Source: Myxococcales bacterium (lineage in GTDB: Bacteria > Myxococcota_A > Polyangia > Fen-1088). From it: DNA of 43,605 bases. Positions 1-6,339 of the stretch are shown piece after piece. Below the pieces are notes generated by a model. The model made no database searches and was not told the origin of the DNA. It saw only the letters and a list, made by a program, of their open reading frames with translations. The stretch covers positions 1 to 43,605 of the forward strand of contig PMLB01000123.1 in the NCBI GenBank assembly GCA_003158735.1, read 5' to 3'. Numbering within the stretch: the stretch's first letter is position 1; each line of letters starts with the position of its first letter. The position numbers and the translations under genes are program-made.

Positions 1-20
1 CTTCCAGGGTTCCCATGTCA
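1..20 (+). repeat. Right end of a dispersed palindromic repeat (copy 0, cut by the window edge)
   Basis: Positions 7-20 read GGGTTCCCATGTCA. This matches the right ends of the copies ending at 969 and 3531 except for one base (G for A in CATATCA). It ends two bases before the ATG of the first gene. Only the tail is visible, so its full length and its hairpin cannot be judged here. Confidence 0.6.
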
Positions 21-22
21 AA

Positions 23-781
23 ATGTTCCGCTCCATGTGGTCCAACCGTCCGGGCTTCCGAGCCCACACAATCCTAGCGCTCGTGTTGCTGGTCGCTGCG
101 TGCAAGAAAGGTGCGCCCCCGGCTCCACCATCCACGGCTCAGGCCGAGCTGCCGCCGCTCGACGTGAACAAGGATTCGGCGCTGCTCTTCACCCACGTTG
201 AGCCCAACGGGAATTTCGCCACGACCGACAAGGCCGATTCGGTGCCGGAGGTGGCCCGGCGTCTGGTGCGGGTCACTGACCCAGCCAAGGGCGTGGCCGA
301 GCGGCGGGATACGTCCAATGTCTACGTCGTCGACTTGCGCGAATTGCTGGCCAACGGCAAGGCGCGGGCATGGGCCATATCGCGCGAGGCATTCGAGACC
401 GGCGCGCTGGCGCAGCTGCCGCCCGGTGATTCCAGTGCGCTGGCAGGCCCGCATGGCCCGGCTTTGCCCGAGGAGCCCGAAGCAGCGGGCTCGGACGCTG
501 GGGCGGGGCATGCGCTCGCAGGAGGCCCGCCGGTCGTGATCCTATACGGGACGCCGTGGTGCGGGGCCTGCAAGGCGGCGCGCCAGTACCTGATTTCCAA
601 GCACATTCCCTTTGCCTACAAGGACATCGAAAACGATGCGTCCGCTGCGCGCGAGCTGCAACAGAAGGCCTCGCGGCTGGGAATTCCAGCGGATCGGGTG
701 CCCATCCTCGATGTGCGCGGTCGTCTATTGGTGGGATTCGACCGGACGAGACTGGAGGCACTGCTGGGCGATGCAACCTAG
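23..781 (+). CDS. Lipoprotein with C-terminal glutaredoxin/thioredoxin-like domain
   Basis: Predicted 252-residue envelope thiol-redox protein. The N-terminus is a lipoprotein signal: a hydrophobic stretch around residues 16-26 followed by LVAAC, with Cys27 as the probable lipidated residue. A Pro/Ala-rich linker follows. Residues 170-250 form a glutaredoxin-like fold: beta strand VVILYGTPW, redox motif CGAC at 180-183, and VPILDV carrying the cis-Pro typical of the fold near residue 227. The middle part (about 45-130) is not recognised. The ATG at 23 lies two bases after one repeat copy and has no visible Shine-Dalgarno; the TAG stop overlaps the first base pair of the next copy. The family reduces or isomerises disulphides; the substrate here is unknown. 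It could be a periplasmic thiol reductase or a redox sensor. Confidence 0.8.
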   Translation: MFRSMWSNRPGFRAHTILALVLLVAACKKGAPPAPPSTAQAELPPLDVNKDSALLFTHVEPNGNFATTDKADSVPEVARRLVRVTDPAKGVAERRDTSNVYVVDLRELLANGKARAWAISREAFETGALAQLPPGDSSALAGPHGPALPEEPEAAGSDAGAGHALAGGPPVVILYGTPWCGACKAARQYLISKHIPFAYKDIENDASAARELQQKASRLGIPADRVPILDVRGRLLVGFDRTRLEALLGDAT

Positions 782-969
782 TCGCGTGGGGAGCCCGCCG
801 GCCTTCGGGACGGACAGCCCACCCTGCCCACCCCGCGCGCTTCGCGCGCGCCCTCGCCGGCGGCGCACCATCGTGGGAGGGCATGGCGAGGCCGAGCGAA
901 GCGAGCGGGGAGGCGGTGGCGGGTGAGGAGCCGAAGGGCGGAGCGAACCCTTTCAGGGTTCCCATATCA
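780..969 (+). repeat. Dispersed palindromic repeat, long form (copy 1)
   Basis: A 190-bp element from AGTCGCGTGGGGAGCCCGCC to GGGTTCCCATATCA. It shares its left 24 bp and most of its right half with the copy at 3404-3531. It contains a perfect palindrome GCGCGC-TTC-GCGCGC near 836-850 and ends in a second hairpin, AACCCT-TTC-AGGGTT, around 947-960. About 60 bp in the middle, including the first palindrome, are absent from the shorter copy. The left end touches the stop codon of the preceding gene, and the right end lies 50 bp before tyrA. It has no ORF of its own that looks coding. The build resembles REP/BIME-type or Rickettsia-palindromic-element-type repeats, but the family itself is not one I recognise. 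Confidence 0.8.
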
Positions 970-1018
970 GCTGTCCGGCGCCGACTTCGGCCGCATAACC
1001 TGGTAGTGTTCCTGCTGC

Positions 1019-1894
1019 GTGGATTCCAAAGTTCCATTTTCTCGCCTGGCGCTCATCGGTGTCGGCTACATCGGAGGCTCAGCCGCCCTGGCCGCGCGGC
1101 GGGCTGGACTGGTCGGCTCGGTGACGGGCTTCGATGTGGACGCCAAAGCTGGTCCGTTGGCCTTGGCGCGCGCTGTGGTCGACGAGATGGCGGACAGCGC
1201 GGAATCCGCGGTGGCCGGAGCGTCGTTGGTCTTGCTGGCGGCGCCGGTGTTGAGCTTGGCGGGTCTGCTTCGTCGCGCGGCCGGGAAGCTGGCGCCCACG
1301 GCGACGATCATCGACGTCGGCAGCGTCAAGCAGTCGGTCGTACTCGAAGCCGATGCGGCGTTGCCGGGTGGACGTTTCGTGGGTTGCCACCCCATGGCCG
1401 GGGCTGAGCATGTGGGCGTGGGCGCCGCCGACCCAGACATCTTCGCGGGACGGGTGTGTTTCCTGTGCCCGAGTGCGCGCACTAGCGACGAGGCGGCCAG
1501 GGCCGCGGCCCTGTTCTGGCAAGGCCTTGGCTGCCAGGTGGTGTCTATCGATCCATCGCTGCACGACCGCCTGATGGCGGCGGTCAGCCACTTGCCCCAT
1601 GTGGCTGCCTTCGCGTTGGCGGCCAGCCTGACCGATGCCCTCCCGCTCATCGAGTCGAATGTTTTGCCGGGCCGGCCCACCACCAGCTTGCGCGACACGA
1701 TTCGCGTCGCCGCGTCCAGCCCGCAGGTTTGGCGGGACATTCTCCTCGCGAACCGGGAGCATCTGCTACCACTGGTGAGTGAGTTGGAGCAACGATTGCG
1801 CACCATCGGCGCGGCCATGGCAACCGGCGACGCAGCGGCGCTCGAGGCGGCGCTGGCGCTGGGACAGGCGTGCCGCCTGCGGCTGGTGAAGTGA
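1019..1894 (+). CDS. tyrA: Prephenate dehydrogenase (TyrA)
   Basis: 291-residue NAD(P)-dependent dehydrogenase of tyrosine biosynthesis that oxidatively decarboxylates prephenate to 4-hydroxyphenylpyruvate. The N-terminal Rossmann fold shows GVGYIGGS at residues 14-21. The family motif GCHPMAG follows around 121-127, and SHLPHVAA (near 189-196) starts the helical C-terminal dimerisation domain. The length fits a stand-alone TyrA with no chorismate mutase or ACT domain. The start is GTG at 1019, with no strong ribosome binding site. The stop overlaps the next gene in a GTGA, so it probably begins an operon with the lipoprotein gene and aroA. Both tyrA and aroA belong to aromatic amino acid synthesis, which supports both assignments. 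Confidence 0.93.
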   Translation: MDSKVPFSRLALIGVGYIGGSAALAARRAGLVGSVTGFDVDAKAGPLALARAVVDEMADSAESAVAGASLVLLAAPVLSLAGLLRRAAGKLAPTATIIDVGSVKQSVVLEADAALPGGRFVGCHPMAGAEHVGVGAADPDIFAGRVCFLCPSARTSDEAARAAALFWQGLGCQVVSIDPSLHDRLMAAVSHLPHVAAFALAASLTDALPLIESNVLPGRPTTSLRDTIRVAASSPQVWRDILLANREHLLPLVSELEQRLRTIGAAMATGDAAALEAALALGQACRLRLVK

Positions 1895-2943
1895 AGGTGT
1901 CCCTTATTGGCTTCAGAGTTCTGCCGGGCGTGCTGGGCGCTTGGCTGGTCGTGTCCTGCGCGGCCCCAGTTTCGCCAGGCCCGGCAGCCGTTGCGGAGGC
2001 CACGCGCACCGCTGCCGACGACGACGATCTTTGGGCGTTGGTGCCCGCCGAGGCCGAGCTCTTGGTCTGGGCCGACATGACCCAACTGCGCGAGTCGGCT
2101 TGGACCAAGTCGGCCCTGTACAAGACGGCTCCCGAGGAGCGCGCCGCGCGGGCGCGATCGCGTGGTTTTGACGAAGTGGACGATGTGGATCGTCTGCTCT
2201 ACGCGACGGTTCCTCTCTTGCGTGAGGGTGCGAGCATCTTGATCGCGCAGGGCCGCATGGATGGCGGGCGCCTCAGCGAGGCCTTCCGGCGCCAGCATTC
2301 CCAGACGACGACGTCCGACTACCGGGGCGCGAGGGTGCTGGCCGAAGGTGAGGAAGCCATAGCCTTTCTCACCAAGCGAACTGTTGTGTCCGGCCCGCTG
2401 GTGGTGGTTCGTGCCACCATCGACTGCGGGCTCGGCTTGGCCCGCAGTGCGGCCAGCGAGTCGTGGTTGTCCACGCTTCAGGCCGTGCTTCGCGAGGGCA
2501 GGGGCCCATCGCGGCGCCTGCCAGCGTTGGCCGCGGCGGTGCGGCTCAGCCCGACCATGCGCGCACAGCTCGAAGCTGAGATGGGTGAGGGTGGGACGCT
2601 GGAACAAGTTGGGGCGCGCCTTGACCTTGGCCGTGACCTGGACGTGGCCATAGCCGGGCTGGTGTCCACGCACCAGCAAGCCATGGACCTAGTTGCCCGT
2701 CTGTCGACAGTGCTGCGTGAACAGCGCAACCGGCCGCTGATTTTGATACTGGGCTTGCAGTCTATCGTGGACGGCGTCCGCCTTGGCGCTCGGGAGAACC
2801 GGGTGGAAGGAAGGCTGAGCATTCCCGAGGATCAGCGTGCGGAGATCGTCGATCGCATGGCGCTGGTGGCGGAGCAGATCGCGCGCCGTCGTGCCAGCAC
2901 GGCAGGCTCGGGCGAGAATTCCTCCGAAGGAACCGTCCGATGA
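1891..2943 (+). CDS. Predicted lipoprotein of unknown function between tyrA and aroA
   Basis: About 350 residues from GTG 1891, which shares GTGA with the tyrA stop; in-frame GTGs at 1870 and 1897 are alternatives. The N-terminus is a lipoprotein signal ending LVVSC, so the mature protein is probably anchored to a membrane. No catalytic motif is recognised. The rest is mixed alpha/beta with hydrophobic strands (AELLVWADM, PLVVVRATI) and regular helices; a C-terminal amphipathic helix with IARRR precedes a Ser/Gly-rich tail. The stop overlaps the aroA start (ATGA), so it should be translated together with both shikimate-pathway genes. Nothing in the sequence explains why an envelope lipoprotein is locked between two cytosolic enzymes. 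Function unknown. Confidence 0.75.
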   Translation: MKVSLIGFRVLPGVLGAWLVVSCAAPVSPGPAAVAEATRTAADDDDLWALVPAEAELLVWADMTQLRESAWTKSALYKTAPEERAARARSRGFDEVDDVDRLLYATVPLLREGASILIAQGRMDGGRLSEAFRRQHSQTTTSDYRGARVLAEGEEAIAFLTKRTVVSGPLVVVRATIDCGLGLARSAASESWLSTLQAVLREGRGPSRRLPALAAAVRLSPTMRAQLEAEMGEGGTLEQVGARLDLGRDLDVAIAGLVSTHQQAMDLVARLSTVLREQRNRPLILILGLQSIVDGVRLGARENRVEGRLSIPEDQRAEIVDRMALVAEQIARRRASTAGSGENSSEGTVR

Positions 2944-4424
2944 AGCAGCAGAATCAGAGTTCGGAACCCCTGCTGCGCATCAGCCGCAGCCCCGCGCTTC
3001 GGGGCAGGGTGAGTGTGCCTGGGGACAAGTCCATCTCGCATCGGGCGCTGCTGTTCGGCGCGCTGGCCGACGGCGCGGTCGAGATCAGTGGTCTGGGTCT
3101 GGGCGGTGACAACGCCAGCACCATGGCAGCCTTGCGTGCGCTGGCCGTACCCATCCAGCAGGCAGGCACAGAAGTGCGCGTGGAGGGTGTTGGCCTGGCG
3201 GGGCTGCACCAGGCGGCTTGCGCTTTGGATTGCGGGAATTCGGGCACCACCATGCGTCTCTTCTGTGGGCTTTTGGCGGGCCGGCCGTTCGCGTCCACCC
3301 TGACCGGCGACGCGTCGCTGTCTCGCCGACCAATGGCCCGGGTGGCGACGCCCTTGCGACGCATGGGTGCGGTAATTGAGGGCCGGCAAGAAACTACCCG
3401 GCCCAGTCGCGTGGGGAGCCCGCCGGCCCTGCCGGCGGCGTACCATCGCGCGAGGCCGAGCGAAGCGAGCGGGGCGGGGTGGCAGGTGGGGGGCCGAAGG
3501 GCATGGGAGCCCTCTGAGGGTTCCCATATCAACGATCTGTTTCCGCCCCTCACGGTACGCGGCGGAGCGTTGCAGGGAATCGAGTACCAGCTTCCGGTGG
3601 CGAGCGCGCAGATCAAGAGCGCCCTGATTCTGGCTGGTCTGCAGGCACGCGGCCGGACCGTGATCAGCGAGCCGGGCCTGTCGCGCGATCACAGCGAGCG
3701 AATGTTGCGGTTTCTCGGCGCGCCAGTGAGCGTTGAACCGGAGCAGCGGCGCGTGGTGGTGGATCCCACGGGATGGAACGGCCGTCTGCGCGCAGGCACG
3801 GTGAGCGTGCCCGGCGATCTGTCTTCGGCGGCGTTTCTGCTGGTCGCTGCGCTAATTGTGCAGAATAGCGACGTGACGGTCGAGAACGTTGGCCTCAACC
3901 CCACCCGGACCGGGGTGCTCGATGCCTTGATCGCCATGGGGGCCAATCTGGAAATCACGGTCACCGGCCAGGCCATGGGCGAGCCAGTCGGCAGCGCGCG
4001 CGCGCGGTGGAGCGACCGGCGGCTGCGCGGCACCACGGTGGCAGGGGAGCTGGCGCTGCGTTCTATCGACGAGATTCCGGCGCTGGCCGTGGCCGCAGCG
4101 CTGGCCGATGGCACCACCGATTTCGGTGACCTTCGGGAACTGCGCGTGAAGGAATCGGATCGCATCGCCTGCATCGCGCGCGAGTTGCAGCGAGCCGGCG
4201 TGACGGTGCGCGAGGCCCCAGACGGCTTTTCGGTGACGGGCACAGGGGGACAGCTCTGTCATGGTGGCCGCGTGCAGCCGGATGGCGATCACCGCATTGC
4301 CATGGCGGGTGCCATCTTGGGGCTGGTGGGTGCCGACGCAACCGAGGTGCCAAGCCAGGACATCGCGACTTCGTTCCCGGGTTTCGCCCAGCTCCTGCAG
4401 GTGCTTGGAGCGTCCGTGGGTTAG
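2940..4424 (+). CDS. aroA: 3-phosphoshikimate 1-carboxyvinyltransferase (EPSP synthase) with an in-frame repeat insertion
   Basis: 494 residues; makes 5-enolpyruvylshikimate-3-phosphate from shikimate-3-phosphate and PEP. Conserved blocks are present in order: SVPGDKSISHRALLFGALA (25-43), GNSGTTMRL (99-107), SLSRRPM (126-132), PVASAQIKSALILAGL (219-234), SRDHSERML (248-256), VPGDLSSAAF (290-299), DEIPALAVAAALADG (377-391), RVKESDRI (402-409), DHRIAMA (450-456). The family is normally about 430-450 residues. The excess is a Ser/Pro/Arg/Gly-rich segment at about 155-197, between GAVIEGR and PPLTVRGG. It is encoded by a copy of the palindromic repeat seen at 780-969. All active-site blocks remain, so the enzyme is probably still functional. 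The start ATG overlaps the upstream stop (ATGA). The stop codon interlocks with that of the convergent gene. Confidence 0.95.
   Translation: MKQQNQSSEPLLRISRSPALRGRVSVPGDKSISHRALLFGALADGAVEISGLGLGGDNASTMAALRALAVPIQQAGTEVRVEGVGLAGLHQAACALDCGNSGTTMRLFCGLLAGRPFASTLTGDASLSRRPMARVATPLRRMGAVIEGRQETTRPSRVGSPPALPAAYHRARPSEASGAGWQVGGRRAWEPSEGSHINDLFPPLTVRGGALQGIEYQLPVASAQIKSALILAGLQARGRTVISEPGLSRDHSERMLRFLGAPVSVEPEQRRVVVDPTGWNGRLRAGTVSVPGDLSSAAFLLVAALIVQNSDVTVENVGLNPTRTGVLDALIAMGANLEITVTGQAMGEPVGSARARWSDRRLRGTTVAGELALRSIDEIPALAVAAALADGTTDFGDLRELRVKESDRIACIARELQRAGVTVREAPDGFSVTGTGGQLCHGGRVQPDGDHRIAMAGAILGLVGADATEVPSQDIATSFPGFAQLLQVLGASVG
3404..3531 (+). repeat. Dispersed palindromic repeat, short form, inserted in frame inside aroA (copy 2)
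   Basis: A 128-bp element with the same left end (AGTCGCGTGGGGAGCCCGCC) and right end (GGGTTCCCATATCA) as the copy at 780-969, and the shared core CGAGGCCGAGCGAAGCGAGC. Its right part folds as a hairpin, GGGAGCCCT-CTG-AGGGTTCCC, allowing G-U pairs. It lies wholly inside the aroA reading frame, has no stop in that frame and keeps the frame downstream. It encodes residues of roughly 155-197. Its orientation is the same as that of copies 0 and 1. Confidence 0.82.
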
Positions 4425-5482
4425 AATCTTCCCCCCAGCGCGACCTTGAGGGCCGGCTTCGCCACATCGGGCACCGGCGCGATCAGCACGTAGCAACTGA
4501 GCACGGCCACGCTGGCACCGATCCCGATCAGGGCACCGGCCACGGCTGGCCACTTCTTGCTGTCGTGGCCGACATTGGCCAACAAGGCGCCTCCTGCGAC
4601 GACGGTGGCGAAACCCAGGGCGATGCCTCCCGCGGCCAGAGGACGGCGCCAGGACGATGGCGGCGGGGGTGGTGGCGGGGGCGGGCGTTGCTGAGTCAGC
4701 CAAAGCTCGACCGGATTCTTGATGGCGTCGCCAAGTTGGATGATCTTCTGGCGGGCCTCGTCGACCGTGCACACGGGGCAGAATCGGGCCTGGGTGTCGA
4801 TGGCCACGCCCGCGGGAGTGGTACCTTCGGCGCTGAAAAGTCGCGCGGTCATGTCGTAGCTGTTTCCGGTGACCGCGACGGTGACGCGCACCACGTGGCT
4901 GACGTCCAGCATCTGGCCCAGGCGCTTTACGCACATCGAACCTTCGCATTGCTGCAGTTCAGGGAAGATGTCGATGTAGCGCGCGACATCGACGGAATCG
5001 AGCACGTAGATGGGCGCCGTGCGGGTGAGGCCCACCACGAACCCATCTTGCAGGCGCATGGCCAGGGCACGCGAAGCGTCCTCTCCGGTCACCTGGAATT
5101 CTGTGACGGCGACACGCGCGGTGGTCGGATACTGACCGTCCGGGTGGACGGAAACCGGGGGCAGAAGCATGCCGGCGGCCACACCGTTGGCAGGCGGCGG
5201 GGCGACGGGGATGACCGGCGGCGCGGCAGTCTTCTTGGCGGGCGGTGGGGCAGGCTGTGCGGGTGCGGTCGGGGCCGGATCCGGCGGCTTGGCAGCGGGA
5301 ACGGCAGATTCCGCCGCGCGGTCACCGTTCGACGCGACCCCGCCGGCCGAGCTCACGCGCGTGGCGGCCGGCTTCTTGCCGTTCGACGCGGGCAGGCCCT
5401 CGGAGGCAATCTTGGTCTGTCCCAGGGCAGTCTGAGCGCTCAGCAAGACGATCAACAAGGGAAGCAGGGTGGGCCTAGTCAC
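4421..5482 (-). CDS. Secreted/membrane protein with CsgG/TolB-like domain and two C-terminal transmembrane segments
   Basis: 353 residues. A signal peptide (about 1-21, ending TALGQ) is followed by a Pro/Ala-rich linker (60-115). Residues 120-250 form an alpha/beta domain starting TARVAVTEFQV with a later C-x(5)-C and an SHVVRVTVAVTG strand, in the style of CsgG/TolB-N-like envelope proteins of myxobacteria. A run of nine prolines (267-275) leads to two hydrophobic segments (about 283-305 and 313-335). A role in sensing or modulating envelope pathways is only inferred. It lies 67 bp downstream of mlaC on the same strand and is probably cotranscribed. Its TAA stop interlocks with the aroA TAG (4421-4424), leaving no room for a terminator between the convergent units. 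Confidence 0.7.
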   Translation of the reverse strand: MTRPTLLPLLIVLLSAQTALGQTKIASEGLPASNGKKPAATRVSSAGGVASNGDRAAESAVPAAKPPDPAPTAPAQPAPPPAKKTAAPPVIPVAPPPANGVAAGMLLPPVSVHPDGQYPTTARVAVTEFQVTGEDASRALAMRLQDGFVVGLTRTAPIYVLDSVDVARYIDIFPELQQCEGSMCVKRLGQMLDVSHVVRVTVAVTGNSYDMTARLFSAEGTTPAGVAIDTQARFCPVCTVDEARQKIIQLGDAIKNPVELWLTQQRPPPPPPPPPSSWRRPLAAGGIALGFATVVAGGALLANVGHDSKKWPAVAGALIGIGASVAVLSCYVLIAPVPDVAKPALKVALGGRF

Positions 5483-5549
5483 GGGAAGGGCTCAGTTTGT
5501 CACATTGGGCACGCGTCGTCAGCGGCTACGGTCGGCACGGTTATGTCAG

Positions 5550-6242
5550 TCACTCTTTTTCTTCCAGCTTCTTCTTCATGCGCTTGAGAAGCGCATCAAA
5601 GGATTCCTTGTTGATGATCTTGCCGAACTCGGCCCGGTAGTTCTCCACCATGCTCTGCTCGTCGGTGATCACGTCGTAGACCAGCCACTTGCCTTCTTTG
5701 TCGAGGAGCTTGTATTCAATCGCCACGTCCACCTTCTTCCCCCGCGTTATGCTGTGCAGGGTGGCGGTCACGTCGGCCTCCTTGCCGTCGATGGTTTCCT
5801 TGTCAAAAGCTAGGTCGTAGTTCGGCGATCCGTGGACCTGCTTGATGTAGCTGCGTTCGATCAAATCCCGCAGCGTGGTCACGAATTCCGTCCGCTGCTT
5901 GGCCGAAAGGCCATCCCAATGTCGCGCGAGCGACCGTCGCCCCAGCTCCTCGAAGTCGAGAAAACCGGCCACGATCTTGCGCATCTCGCTCCGCTTGGCA
6001 TCGGCCTCGGGCGACCAGGACGGCGCGTGGCGTGCAAACAACTTCTTTAGTGCGCCGTCGGACCTTTTCAGCTCAGCCATGGGGCTCGACGGGGCCTTGC
6101 TGTTGCCGGCCGTCGCTTGGCTGGGCGCGGGACCTCCGTGCTTGGGTTCGGTGGCACCCGGCGTGGCTGTCGGCACGAGCAGGGCAAGCACGACCATGGC
6201 GTTGCGCGCGTTGGAGAGGACCGGCAAGACAAGGTATTTCAT
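5550..6242 (-). CDS. mlaC: MlaC/Ttg2D-family periplasmic phospholipid-binding protein
   Basis: 230 residues. The N-terminal secretion signal has its hydrophobic core at MVVLALLVPTATPGA; Met16 is an alternative start. A Pro/Ser-rich spacer follows. The mature part from about residue 55 has the typical MlaC order: a helical segment with FDFEEL-like FLDFEELGRRSLARHW, then LSAKQRTEFVTTLRDLIERSY, a beta-rich lipid-binding region and GKWLVYDVITDEQSMVENYRAEF near the C-terminus. In the Mla pathway this protein carries phospholipids between the outer-membrane lipoprotein MlaA and the inner-membrane MlaFEDB transporter. None of those partners is in the window. It is the first gene of a minus-strand unit with the CsgG/TolB-like gene and diverges from prkA. 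Confidence 0.88.
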   Translation of the reverse strand: MKYLVLPVLSNARNAMVVLALLVPTATPGATEPKHGGPAPSQATAGNSKAPSSPMAELKRSDGALKKLFARHAPSWSPEADAKRSEMRKIVAGFLDFEELGRRSLARHWDGLSAKQRTEFVTTLRDLIERSYIKQVHGSPNYDLAFDKETIDGKEADVTATLHSITRGKKVDVAIEYKLLDKEGKWLVYDVITDEQSMVENYRAEFGKIINKESFDALLKRMKKKLEEKE

Positions 6243-6339
6243 GGAATGACAGCACGACTCTATACCGCAGGTGCCCGCCTAAAGGAAACGGGGCCGCTCC
6301 CGTGCGATGGGATGGGGTACGTGATAGCTTCAAATAGCG

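Noticed and set aside
780-969. Integron attC site, which would explain the gene-between-repeats layout at 1-969.
   Set aside because: No GTTRRRY or RYYYAAC core sites are present at either end, the terminal hairpin is of a different kind, and no integrase is in the window. A copy inside aroA also does not fit cassette insertion.
1066-2679. A 537-codon open frame on the minus strand across tyrA and the lipoprotein gene.
   Set aside because: Its translation is Arg/Ala/Pro-rich with no family motif, and the plus-strand genes there have clear motifs and overlapping starts. It is a GC-rich shadow frame.
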